A stretch of DNA of 39,928 bases, from the NCBI GenBank assembly GCA_017935365.1, contig JAGBHT010000031.1:1-39928 (forward strand), given 5' to 3'. Below are positions 7,248-15,299 of the stretch, one piece after another (within the stretch, counting starts at the first letter, position 1; each line of letters starts with the position of its first letter). Position numbers and translations under genes: made by a program. Source of the stretch: Ruminiclostridium sp. (GTDB taxonomy: Bacteria > Bacillota > Clostridia > Oscillospirales > Ruminococcaceae). Below the pieces are notes generated by a model that worked only from the letters and a program-made list of their open reading frames with translations, was not told the origin of the DNA and ran no database searches.

Positions 7248-8285
7248 ATGACTGACAAGAAGATAATAAGCCCCGCAAATGAGGCGTTCTCATACATGGG
7301 CAGAATTGACTTTTCAAAACCGGACAGCCCCCTGTTCATTTATGCGGGAAGTATGGTAAGTGCAAAATTTACAGGAACATCGGTCGGAATGATGATATTT
7401 CCGCATCTTATATATAAAGTAACGTGGATAGGTGCGATAGTTGACGGCATTCAGTACAAGTTTGATCTCAACCATTCCGATACACCCGTATACATTCCGA
7501 TAATTGACGGGCTTGAGGACGGCGAGCATACTATTATTATATTCAAGAGAACCGCCGGTTCGCACCACTATTTCAATTTCTGCGGACTTATGATCGACAG
7601 CAATGCGGAAGTAAGACCCGACAACCATAAATATGATATGAATATCGAGGTTTACGGCGACAGCGTTTCCGCAGGAGAGGTAGTAGAGGCTGTGAACTAT
7701 TGCGAACACACAGACCCCGAACATATCAACCAGTTCGACAACAGCTGGTTCTCATATTCGCTCCAGCTCGCAAGAAAGCTCAACGCTCGTATAAACTGCA
7801 ACGCACAGGGCGGTATTTCACTCATCAACGGCGCAGGTTATTTCGATAACTATATCGGTATGGAAACAGTATATAAGCAGATGGGTTATGAACCTCACTT
7901 TGAGCTTACCGACTGGGATTTTTCACGTTTCACCCCCGATTATGTAATAATCGCACTCGGTCAGAACGACGCAAATCCCGACCCCAAGCGCATATATGAA
8001 AAGGAATACCGTGAAAAGTGGAAGACAGTTTACAAGAATATGGTGCTTGATTTAAATGAAAAGTACAGCGGTAAGGCAAGATTTATCGTTATCACAACGG
8101 TACTGATGCACGAACCCACCTGGGACGATGCGCTTGACGAGATAGTAAACGAACTTGCAATGGATAATGTAAAGCGCTTTAAATTCAGAAGAAACGGTGC
8201 CGCAACACCCGGTCATCCCCGTATCCCTGAGCAGACCGAAATGGCAGACGAGCTGTACGGTTTTATTACTTCATGGGAAAAGTGA
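7248..8285 (+). CDS. Cytoplasmic CE2-like SGNH esterase
   Basis: 345 residues. An N-terminal all-beta jelly-roll-like domain (about 1-125) is followed by an SGNH hydrolase domain with VYGDSVSAG (S139), ALGQND (N240, D241) and a C-terminal PGHP (H323). This order, beta-sandwich then SGNH, matches carbohydrate esterase family 2 acetyl esterases. There is no signal peptide or membrane segment, so it should act in the cytosol, plausibly removing acetyl groups from imported oligosaccharides (inference). GCGAGGAA precedes the ATG. It sits 128 nt upstream of the glgB start but appears to be a separate unit because glgB has its own promoter. Confidence 0.82.
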   Translation: MTDKKIISPANEAFSYMGRIDFSKPDSPLFIYAGSMVSAKFTGTSVGMMIFPHLIYKVTWIGAIVDGIQYKFDLNHSDTPVYIPIIDGLEDGEHTIIIFKRTAGSHHYFNFCGLMIDSNAEVRPDNHKYDMNIEVYGDSVSAGEVVEAVNYCEHTDPEHINQFDNSWFSYSLQLARKLNARINCNAQGGISLINGAGYFDNYIGMETVYKQMGYEPHFELTDWDFSRFTPDYVIIALGQNDANPDPKRIYEKEYREKWKTVYKNMVLDLNEKYSGKARFIVITTVLMHEPTWDDALDEIVNELAMDNVKRFKFRRNGAATPGHPRIPEQTEMADELYGFITSWEK

Positions 8286-8349
8286 TTGTCATTTTGTACA
8301 AAAACAAAAGTTGAAACAAGGCACAATTCATAAAATCGGCACAAATCTA

Positions 8350-8378
8350 TTGAAAGCTTTTGGGAATTGTGCTATTAT
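8350..8378 (+). promoter_or_regulatory. Sigma-A promoter of glgBCD
   Basis: TTGAAA (8350-8355), a 17-nt spacer and TATTAT (8373-8378), 36 nt before the glgB start. Confidence 0.75.
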
Positions 8379-8413
8379 TAAGATAGTAAAATATAATGTT
8401 AGGAGTATCTGTT

Positions 8414-10525
8414 ATGGCTATTAACGTGCCTAAGGAATATGAAGTTCCGCTTTACCTCTTCCATCAGGGAAAGAACGCTGAAGCATATAAGCTTTTCGGC
8501 TCGCATTTTACCGAAAAAGACGGTGTGAGCGGTGTAGTTTTCAGAGTATGGGCGCCAAAGGCTGCCGATGTCTGCGTTGTAGGTGATTTCAATCACTGGA
8601 ACCGTGAAGAAAGCTACATGAATAAGATAAGCGACGGCGGTATCTGGGAACTTTTCATTCCGGGACTTAAAAAGTTCGATAACTACAAATACAGCATAAA
8701 GACTGCAAGAGGACAGATAAAACTTAAGGCTGACCCCTACGGCTACCACATGGAAACACGTCCGAATACCGCTTCAAAGGTATACGACATTTCCGGCTAC
8801 AAGTGGAAAGATACAAAGTGGATGAATGAGAAGAAGACAAAGGATGTTTATCATTCACCTGTGAATATCTATGAAGTGCATCTCAACTCATGGTTTACAA
8901 AGACCGATGAGGAAGAGCTGTTCAGCTATATGCAGCTTGCAGAGAAGCTTGTTCCTTATGTCAAGGAAATGGGCTACACTCATATTGAGATGATGCCTAT
9001 AGCGGAGTTCCCGTTTGACGGCTCATGGGGCTATCAGCAGATAGGTTATTATGCGCCCACATCACGTTTCGGAACACCGTACGATTTTATGGAATTCGTT
9101 GATTACTGCCATACTCACGGAGTAGGCGTTATCCTTGACTGGGTACCCGCACACTTCCCCAAGGACGCGGCAGGACTTTACGAATTTGACGGTGATTACT
9201 GTTATGAATATTCCGACCCCAACAAGCGTGAACACTACAACTGGGGTACAAGAGTATTCGACTGGGGCAAGCCCGAAGTACAGTCATTCTTGATCTCGAA
9301 TGCCAACTACTGGCTTTCAGAATATCATATAGACGGTCTGCGTGTTGATGCGGTGGCGTCAATGCTTTACCTTGATTATGACAGACAGGGCGGTGCATGG
9401 ACCCCCAACAAGAACGGCGGTAATGAGAACCTTGAGGCTGTGGACTTTTTGCAGAACCTCAACTCATGCCTGTTCTCACGCCATCCAGGACTTTTGATGA
9501 TTGCAGAAGAATCGACCGCATGGCCTATGGTAACAAAGCCTGTCGATATCGGCGGTTTAGGCTTCAACTTCAAATGGAATATGGGCTGGATGAACGATAT
9601 GCTTTCGTATATGTCAATGAGCCCCGAGTACAGACAGTACAACCATGACAAGCTGACATTCTCGTTCTATTACGCATTCTCCGAGAACTACATACTTCCT
9701 ATCTCACACGATGAGGTAGTTTACGGCAAATGCTCAATGCTCGACAAGATGAGCGGACCGAGAGAAAAGCGTTTTGCATCGCTGAGAACATTCCTTGCGT
9801 ATATGACCGCTCACCCCGGTAAAAAACTTATGTTCATGGGACAGGAGTTCGCACAGTTCAAGGAGTGGAATTATAAGACCGGTCTTGACTGGGATATCTT
9901 GAAATTCCCCGAACACGCCCAGTATCAGTCATTCGTAAAGGCTATGAACAAGTTCTATCTCGATAACAAGCCTTTATGGGAAATAGACTATGACTGGAGC
10001 GGTTTCAGCTGGATCTCGAACGATGACAACAAGAACAGTGTTATCATTTTCAGACGTATCGCGTCAAACGGCGATGAGCTTATCGCAGTCTGCAACTTCC
10101 TGCCGAATGAACACGAACAGTACAGCTTTGGCGTTCCGTACTATGCCGACTATAAGGAAGTGTTCACGACCGATGACAAGAAGTTCGGCGGCGACAGCGA
10201 CGGCAACGCATCATATACGGCAAAGTGCGAGGGTATGCACGGACTTGAATATTCGATAACCATAAAAATTCCGGCAATGTCGGCAATATTCTTGAAGCCC
10301 GTCAACAAGCGCAGTCCCGAAAGTGACAAGCCAAAGGCACAGCCTGTAGAAAAAACTGTAAAGACAGCCGAAAAGCCGGTTGCAAAAACATCGGACACAG
10401 CTGAGAAACCTGCGGAAAAGCCCGTTACAAAACCCGGCACTCCCGCAAAGAAACCCGTGGCAAGAAAAACGGCAAAGAAAGCAAACACAGCAAACCGTAA
10501 GAAAAACGGCAAAGCTAAGAAATAA
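8414..10525 (+). CDS. glgB: 1,4-alpha-glucan branching enzyme with Lys/Pro/Ala-rich tail
   Basis: 703 residues from the ATG at 8414 (AGGAG 8 nt upstream; the ATG at 8396 has no SD). The N-terminal CBM48 domain (VVFRVWAPKAADVCVVGDFN) is followed by a GH13 barrel. Catalytic elements are GLRVDAVASM (nucleophile D312), MIAEEST (acid/base E365) and PISHDEV (H432, D433). It introduces alpha-1,6 branches into glycogen. The enzyme body ends near residue 630, the usual family length. Another 72 or so residues follow, made of K, P, A, T and E with no aromatic residues, like a histone H1 tail. Such a tail is not a normal part of GlgB. It is the first gene of an operon with glgC and glgD; no glycogen synthase gene is in this window. 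Confidence 0.95.
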   Translation: MAINVPKEYEVPLYLFHQGKNAEAYKLFGSHFTEKDGVSGVVFRVWAPKAADVCVVGDFNHWNREESYMNKISDGGIWELFIPGLKKFDNYKYSIKTARGQIKLKADPYGYHMETRPNTASKVYDISGYKWKDTKWMNEKKTKDVYHSPVNIYEVHLNSWFTKTDEEELFSYMQLAEKLVPYVKEMGYTHIEMMPIAEFPFDGSWGYQQIGYYAPTSRFGTPYDFMEFVDYCHTHGVGVILDWVPAHFPKDAAGLYEFDGDYCYEYSDPNKREHYNWGTRVFDWGKPEVQSFLISNANYWLSEYHIDGLRVDAVASMLYLDYDRQGGAWTPNKNGGNENLEAVDFLQNLNSCLFSRHPGLLMIAEESTAWPMVTKPVDIGGLGFNFKWNMGWMNDMLSYMSMSPEYRQYNHDKLTFSFYYAFSENYILPISHDEVVYGKCSMLDKMSGPREKRFASLRTFLAYMTAHPGKKLMFMGQEFAQFKEWNYKTGLDWDILKFPEHAQYQSFVKAMNKFYLDNKPLWEIDYDWSGFSWISNDDNKNSVIIFRRIASNGDELIAVCNFLPNEHEQYSFGVPYYADYKEVFTTDDKKFGGDSDGNASYTAKCEGMHGLEYSITIKIPAMSAIFLKPVNKRSPESDKPKAQPVEKTVKTAEKPVAKTSDTAEKPAEKPVTKPGTPAKKPVARKTAKKANTANRKKNGKAKK

Positions 10526-10544
10526 ATAACGGAGGAACTTATTT

Positions 10545-11750
10545 ATGAAACATGTTAAGAAGGAATGCGTGGCAATGTTGCTCGCAGGCGGTCAGGGCAG
10601 CAGACTTTACGCTCTGACTAAGGATATGGCTAAGCCTGCTGTTCCTTACGGCGGTAAATACAGAATCATTGATTTTCCGCTTTCAAACTGCGTAAACAGC
10701 GGTATCGACACAGTCGGCGTACTTACACAGTATCAGCCTCTCGTACTTAACGAATATATCGGTAACGGTCACCCCTGGGGACTTGACAGAGTTCACGGTG
10801 GCGTTCATGTACTGCCTCCTTACGAATCTTCATCCGGTAAGTCGTGGTACGAAGGTACGGCAAACGCAATATATCAGAACATAAGCTTCATCGACAGATA
10901 CAACCCTGACTATGTGGCAGTACTTTCGGGCGACCACATCTACAAGATGAACTATAATAAGATGCTCGAATTCCACAAATCGCACAATGCCGACGCTACC
11001 ATTGCAGTACTTGAAGTACCGTGGGAAGAAGCTCCCCGTTTCGGTATCATGAGTGCAGACGAGAACGATGTGATTTATGAATTTGCGGAGAAGCCCGCAC
11101 AGCCTAAATCGAACCTTGCCTCCATGGGCGTTTACATATTCTCTTGGCAGAATCTGAAAAAGCACCTTATCGCCAACGAAAATGACGAGGGTGCAAGCAA
11201 GGACTTCGGTAAGAATATTATCCCTGCGATGCTGGCAGAGGGCAACAAGCTTGTTGCTTATCACTTTGACGGCTACTGGAAGGATGTCGGAACTATCGAC
11301 AGCTTATGGGAAGCAAATATGGATCTTCTTGATCCCAACGTTCCTCTTGATCTTCACGATTCAAGATGGAGAATCTACTCCAGAAACCCTGTAATGCCTC
11401 CCCACTATGCAAGCCCAGAGAGCGTTATCCAGAACTCTCTTATTTCTGAGGGCTGCAACATCGAAGGTCATATCGACTTCTCGGTACTGTTCGCAGGCGT
11501 AACTATTGAGCCCGGTGCAGTCGTGCGTGACAGTATCATAATGCCTAACACCACGATAAAGAAGGGTGCAGTAGTTGAATATGCTATTGTCGGCGAGGAT
11601 TGTGTAATAGGTGAAAACGTCAAGGTCGGTGCAAGACCCGAATCTATCGAGGATAAGGATACATGGGGTGTTGCGGTAATCGGACACGGCGTAACAGTAA
11701 GCGACAATGCGGAGATCAAGCCCAAGGCAATGATCTCGGCTGATGTGTGA
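10545..11750 (+). CDS. glgC: Glucose-1-phosphate adenylyltransferase, catalytic subunit
   Basis: 401 residues. The N-terminal nucleotidyltransferase domain has the intact pyrophosphorylase loop [14 protein letters not shown] and then [22 protein letters not shown]-terminal left-handed beta-helix of hexapeptide repeats follows (about 290-390). It makes ADP-glucose, the glucosyl donor for glycogen. GGAGG precedes the ATG, 19 nt after glgB. In Firmicutes GlgC forms hetero-oligomers with GlgD, whose gene follows directly. Confidence 0.97.
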   Translation: MKHVKKECVAMLLAGGQGSRLYALTKDMAKPAVPYGGKYRIIDFPLSNCVNSGIDTVGVLTQYQPLVLNEYIGNGHPWGLDRVHGGVHVLPPYESSSGKSWYEGTANAIYQNISFIDRYNPDYVAVLSGDHIYKMNYNKMLEFHKSHNADATIAVLEVPWEEAPRFGIMSADENDVIYEFAEKPAQPKSNLASMGVYIFSWQNLKKHLIANENDEGASKDFGKNIIPAMLAEGNKLVAYHFDGYWKDVGTIDSLWEANMDLLDPNVPLDLHDSRWRIYSRNPVMPPHYASPESVIQNSLISEGCNIEGHIDFSVLFAGVTIEPGAVVRDSIIMPNTTIKKGAVVEYAIVGEDCVIGENVKVGARPESIEDKDTWGVAVIGHGVTVSDNAEIKPKAMISADV

Positions 11751-11769
11751 ACGGGAGGAGAAAAGAGAA

Positions 11770-12891
11770 ATGGCTAATATGGCAAATGTACTCGGTCTGA
11801 TTTTTGCAAATATGCATGAGCAGAGCGTAGCCGATCTTACAAAGCAGCGCACACTTGCAAGCGTGCCTTTCGGCGGCAGATACAGGATGATAGATTTCCC
11901 GCTGTCAAATATGGTTAACAGCGATATTGACAACGTAGGCATCATCACAAAGGACAACTACTTATCGCTTATGGATCACTTAGGATCGGGCGATGAATGG
12001 GATCTTTCAAGAAAAACAGGCGGTATGCACCTGCTTCCTCCTTACGGAAACAGCAACGCTCTTTACAGAGGCAGACTTGAGGCTATGGCTCAGGTAAAGC
12101 CATTTATCGAAAGCTCAAACGCAGAATATGTACTGCTTTCAGATGCAGATGTAGTGGCAAATATCGACTACAGACCTATAATTGATTTCCACGAGAAAAA
12201 CGGCGCAGACATTACTGTTGTATACGGCAGAGGAACATTCACAACAGAGCAGACAATGACAAAGACTGTACTTGCAGTCAATGCAGACAATGTTGTATAT
12301 GATGTGCTTATCAGACCCGAAATCAGCGGTGAACACAATGTCAGCCTTAATATGTTCGTTGTAAGCAAGGATTTCCTGCTCAATGTAATCCGTGATGCCG
12401 AAAGCCGCAACCTTTACAGCTTTGAAGTCGATGTACTCCAGAAGAAGCTTCACGAGATAAAGGTTCTCGGATATAAGTTTGAAAAGCCATTTGCACAGAT
12501 AGACAGTATGGATACATACTTCAAGAGCAATATGAAGCTTGTAGACAAGAATCTCCGCGATCACCTGTTCATGAGCGATGCTCCCATCTATACAAAGGTA
12601 AGAGATGACGCTCCCGCAAAGTACGGTATTGACGCAAATGTCAAGAACTCACTTGTTGCCGACGGTTGCATAATCGAGGGTACAGTTGAGAACTGCGTAC
12701 TGTTCAGAGGCGTTAAGGTAGAAAAGGGTGCAACAGTCAAGAACTGCATACTTATGCAGGATACCACTGTAGGTGCAAAGGCTGAGATGAACTTCGTCAT
12801 TACAGATAAGAACGTTACTATCAGCGAATACCGCTCACTTGCCGGAACAGAAAGCTACCCTGTATTTGTAAACAAGGGCGCAACGGTCTGA
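11770..12891 (+). CDS. glgD: GlgD, non-catalytic ADP-glucose pyrophosphorylase subunit
   Basis: 373 residues from the ATG at 11770, with GGGAGGAG 9 nt upstream. It keeps the fold landmarks of GlgC (VPFGGRYRMIDFPLSNMVNS and the C-terminal beta-helix). The catalytic loop is changed: where GlgC has AGGQGSRL, this protein has FANMHEQSVADL, lacking the Gly and Arg of the active site. Firmicute GlgD is known to be inactive alone and to stimulate GlgC. It lies 19 nt after glgC and is the last gene of the operon, before a strong terminator. Confidence 0.95.
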   Translation: MANMANVLGLIFANMHEQSVADLTKQRTLASVPFGGRYRMIDFPLSNMVNSDIDNVGIITKDNYLSLMDHLGSGDEWDLSRKTGGMHLLPPYGNSNALYRGRLEAMAQVKPFIESSNAEYVLLSDADVVANIDYRPIIDFHEKNGADITVVYGRGTFTTEQTMTKTVLAVNADNVVYDVLIRPEISGEHNVSLNMFVVSKDFLLNVIRDAESRNLYSFEVDVLQKKLHEIKVLGYKFEKPFAQIDSMDTYFKSNMKLVDKNLRDHLFMSDAPIYTKVRDDAPAKYGIDANVKNSLVADGCIIEGTVENCVLFRGVKVEKGATVKNCILMQDTTVGAKAEMNFVITDKNVTISEYRSLAGTESYPVFVNKGATV

Positions 12892-12913
12892 TCCGACAGC
12901 TTGAATAGAATTT

Positions 12914-12941
12914 CCCCTCACTGAAAAGTGAGGGGATTTTT
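12914..12941 (+). terminator. Terminator of glgBCD
   Basis: Perfect 9-bp stem CCCCTCACT (12914-12922) and AGTGAGGGG (12927-12935) with a GAAA tetraloop, followed by ATTTTT. Confidence 0.95.
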
Positions 12942-12977
12942 GCTGTATTTTAATCTTTTAGCACGACTTTAATTCTC

Positions 12978-13006
12978 TTGAATTTCCTTTTTATTTATTA
13001 TACAAT
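12978..13006 (+). promoter_or_regulatory. Sigma-A promoter of the GNAT gene
   Basis: TTGAAT (12978-12983), a 17-nt spacer and TACAAT (13001-13006). Confidence 0.65.
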
Positions 13007-13043
13007 ATACTCATCATATCATATTAAATTTACAGGTGATAAA

Positions 13044-13586
13044 ATGAATATTGAAATTGACATATCAGAGGTTGTCCTTAAAACAAAGCGGCTTTTGTTG
13101 CGCCCCTGGCGTGAAGATGACCTGAACGATTTCTTTGAGTATGCAAGTGTAGATGGCGTCGGAGAAATGGCAGGGTGGCTGCACCACAAAACGAAGGACG
13201 ACACTAAAGCTATTCTTTCTATGTTTATCAAAGAAAAAAAGACATTTGCCATAGAGCGTGACGGAAAAGTTATCGGCTCGTTGGGTATTGAAAAATATGA
13301 CGAGGATAAGCTCCCTGAGCTTTCGGATAAGTCGGGACGTGAGCTTGGCTTTGTATTGTCGAAGAATTATTGGGGAAACGGATATATGGCGGAAGCGGTT
13401 GCGGCTGTTATAGATTATCTGTTTAAAACCGTAGGACTTGATTTTATCGTTTGCGGTTATTTTACCGATAACGCTCAGTCAAAAAGAGTGCAGGAAAAAT
13501 GCGGATTCAAGTTCCTCAAAAACAGTAAGTATGAAACGGCTTACGGAGTAACAAAAGAAGAATGTTTAAATGTTTTGTACAGGTAA
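13044..13586 (+). CDS. GNAT N-acetyltransferase, RimJ/RimL type
   Basis: 180 residues from the ATG at 13044 (AGGTGAT 5 nt upstream); an upstream in-frame ATG lies within the promoter. Family features are the opening LKTKRLLLRPWREDDLNDF, a central strand GKVIGSLGIEKY, the acetyl-CoA loop ELGFVLSKNYWGNGYMAEA, and a C-terminal ...DNAQSKRVQEKCGF segment. It should move an acetyl group from acetyl-CoA to an amine, either a protein N-terminus or a small molecule; the target is unknown. It opens an AT-richer stretch between glgD and infC that looks like accessory DNA. The next gene starts 31 nt later, probably co-transcribed. Confidence 0.85.
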   Translation: MNIEIDISEVVLKTKRLLLRPWREDDLNDFFEYASVDGVGEMAGWLHHKTKDDTKAILSMFIKEKKTFAIERDGKVIGSLGIEKYDEDKLPELSDKSGRELGFVLSKNYWGNGYMAEAVAAVIDYLFKTVGLDFIVCGYFTDNAQSKRVQEKCGFKFLKNSKYETAYGVTKEECLNVLYR

Positions 13587-13617
13587 ATTTATCGTGAAAC
13601 TGCCTTTGGAGTAATAA

Positions 13618-14313
13618 ATGGAGGGTAAAATGGAAAAGCAGAGATTAGAAAAAGTCATGGAAATATATCATAACAGATATAATGATATTCTGGAGCGTAT
13701 CAAACCGAGTATCAAAAGCAACGGATTTGCCGAACATAATCAGACAGTGAATTTTGTAAGTGCGTATGAGCTGATCGCCGCCGATAAGAAAGAAGTTGTG
13801 AGCTCGTGGTATGAATTTCAGATCCCGAACGGCAAAAGATCTGATAATCGTATAGACGGTATTATTATCAATCATTCTGCTAAAGAAATATATCTGATTG
13901 AGGCAAAGCGCATTTCAAGGAACAAAGTTAAGAAGAAAAAAGCAGAGCTTATAAATGATTATTGCAGGATCATGCAATTGGATAAGGTAATCAGGTTTAC
14001 AGAAGTTCTGAAAGGCGAAAATGTTTCAGATTACAGTATTTACGGTATTTTGCTTTTTGATATATGGACAGAGAATAAAGCAGAAAAAAAGCTTTATCAT
14101 AAATGGAACGAATTCTGCAATTCAAAGAATCCTACACGGGAAGAATTTATAAAAGTGTTGGATGCAGATACGACAATTTTAAAACCCGAATACATAAGCG
14201 GTGAAAATTTCCCGATGATAAAGGAAGTACAAAGTTTACGCAGTAAAGAATATTCTTATTACCTCTGCGCTTTTGGCTGGGACACAGAGAGTAAAAAAAC
14301 GGGTAAGCAATAA
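13618..14313 (+). CDS. Unrecognised protein with PD-(D/E)XK nuclease-like core
   Basis: 231 residues. I do not recognise the family. The segment RIDGIIIN...IYLIEAKRI holds D80 on one strand and E95-x-K97 on the next, with acidic residues E51 and E66 upstream. This is the arrangement of the PD-(D/E)XK nuclease core. The C-terminal half is Lys- and aromatic-rich with no further motif I can name. Two starts are plausible: ATG 13618 (GGAG 6 nt upstream) and ATG 13630 (GGAGGG 4 nt upstream). There is no partner methyltransferase or helicase, so it is not an obvious restriction system; an orphan defence, repair or regulatory protein is possible. A MITE-like element begins 10 bp after its stop. Confidence 0.6.
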   Translation: MEGKMEKQRLEKVMEIYHNRYNDILERIKPSIKSNGFAEHNQTVNFVSAYELIAADKKEVVSSWYEFQIPNGKRSDNRIDGIIINHSAKEIYLIEAKRISRNKVKKKKAELINDYCRIMQLDKVIRFTEVLKGENVSDYSIYGILLFDIWTENKAEKKLYHKWNEFCNSKNPTREEFIKVLDADTTILKPEYISGENFPMIKEVQSLRSKEYSYYLCAFGWDTESKKTGKQ

Positions 14314-14322
14314 TATAAATTC

Positions 14323-14562
14323 CAGCTTGTAGAAAAAGTCTGTTTTTATAAAATACAGCAAATTCTCTATCCCTTTAAGAACGCTTTGTGGGCTTTGCGT
14401 CGTGCAAAGCCTTTGGGCGTTCTATATCGGCATCCTTGCCGAATCCCCAAACCCCTTTCCCCCGGAAAGGGGGAGAATACGGGGACTGGCGTCCCTGCGA
14501 CCTGCCTTGGAGCTACGCCCCAAACCCCATTTTAAAAATTATATAGGTTTTTCGACAGTCTG
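14323..14562 (-). mobile_element. MITE-like element, copy A (240 bp)
   Basis: A non-coding element bounded by imperfect terminal inverted repeats of 15 bp at 14323-14337 and 14548-14562 (12 of 15 match; consensus CAGnnTGTnGAAAAA). Bases 14360-14462 are identical, in inverse orientation, to 39383-39485 in copy C. The interior holds nested hairpins. No transposase is encoded. No clear target duplication flanks this copy. Its right end abuts the hairpin at 14563-14588. It fills most of the gap between 14313 and 14607. Confidence 0.75.
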
Positions 14563-14588
14563 AAATGCCCCTGATAAATCAGGGGCAT
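14563..14588. terminator. Perfect hairpin at the end of the toxin-antitoxin operon
   Basis: An 11-bp perfect stem pairs AATGCCCCTGA with TCAGGGGCATT around TAAA. It lies just past the toxin stop. The T tract on the minus side is short, so termination efficiency is uncertain. Confidence 0.6.
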
Positions 14589-14606
14589 TGGGTGCGGCTA
14601 TCTGAG

Positions 14607-14912
14607 CTATCTGAACAGTATGCGGCAGTAATCACGTCTGCCGTTTATGATACGGTATATGTAGACAGCATCACCGTCAACTTTATAGAATATCATATAA
14701 CCGCGGCAGACAAGATATCTGAAGTCTGTTTTTACATCGATCTTTGCATCAAGCGGAGCACCGATGAAAGGCGTATCTTTTAACTGCTTATAAGCTTTGA
14801 CTATATCTTTTATAAGTCTGCCTGCGGCACTTGGATTATCAAGCTCTTCGGAAATATAACTGTGAATACCATGCAGGTCGTCTGCGGCAAGAGGAGAAAG
14901 CAGTAATTTCAT
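14607..14912 (-). CDS. RelE/ParE family toxin
   Basis: 101 residues with the RelE/ParE fold pattern: MKLLLSPLAADDLHGIHSYI at the N-terminus, a helical middle, then the strands FRYLVCRGYMIFYKVDGD and VYIYRIINGRRDY with the usual C-terminal Arg-rich end. Relatives either cleave ribosome-bound mRNA (RelE) or poison gyrase (ParE). The sequence looks closer to ParE, but the activity is not certain. Its ATG overlaps the antitoxin stop as ATGA (14912-14909), so the two are translationally coupled. Confidence 0.88.
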   Translation of the reverse strand: MKLLLSPLAADDLHGIHSYISEELDNPSAAGRLIKDIVKAYKQLKDTPFIGAPLDAKIDVKTDFRYLVCRGYMIFYKVDGDAVYIYRIINGRRDYCRILFR

Positions 14913-15160
14913 ATTATATCTCCGATGGCTTTGTCGGCGTCATCTTCAGAAAGCCAACCTTTTGTTTCAGCTGATTTTTCAGCTTTGTTAAGCTCGGATA
15001 GCAATTTCAATGTGGCGCGTTGCTTTTCGTAATCGTCAATGTCAAGTATTACATAACGACCTCTGCCGTTTTTGGTGAGAAATACGGGTTCACCTTCTGA
15101 AATATCGTTCAGAACCGCATTGTAATTGCGTAAATCGGAAACAGGTTTGATATTCGGCAT
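14909..15160 (-). CDS. Phd/YefM family antitoxin
   Basis: 83 residues from the ATG at 15160, with AAGGAGGT 7 nt upstream; a GTG three codons earlier overlaps the SD and is unlikely. The N-terminal half carries the Phd/YefM DNA-binding pattern (PVSDLRNYNAVLNDISEGEPVFLT-type, then GRYVILDIDDYEK). The acidic C-terminal half (LSELNKAEKSAETKGWLSED) would bind the toxin. Such antitoxins repress their own promoter together with the toxin. Confidence 0.9.
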   Translation of the reverse strand: MPNIKPVSDLRNYNAVLNDISEGEPVFLTKNGRGRYVILDIDDYEKQRATLKLLSELNKAEKSAETKGWLSEDDADKAIGDII

Positions 15161-15188
15161 AAAATGCACCTCCTTATTTGCTGTAATT

Positions 15189-15217
15189 ATTGTAGCATAA
15201 TTTTAAGTAAAAATCAA
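15189..15217 (-). promoter_or_regulatory. Promoter of the toxin-antitoxin operon
   Basis: On the minus strand, TTGATT (15217-15212), a 17-nt spacer and TACAAT (15194-15189), 29 nt before the antitoxin start. Confidence 0.75.
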
Positions 15218-15265
15218 CAGCCGGCAGTAAAGAAGCAAAATTCCGAAAAAATTTCACTTTCCCTA

Positions 15266-15294
15266 TTGACAACGCCGGATTAATGTTGTATAAT
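15266..15294 (+). promoter_or_regulatory. Perfect-consensus promoter of infC-rpmI-rplT
   Basis: TTGACA (15266-15271), a 17-nt spacer and TATAAT (15289-15294): full sigma-A consensus. Confidence 0.93.
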
Positions 15295-15299
15295 CTTCT

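Noticed and set aside
14314..14606. Full insertion sequence between the nuclease-like gene and the toxin
   Set aside because: The interval holds only a 240-bp non-coding element; no transposase frame exists on either strand.
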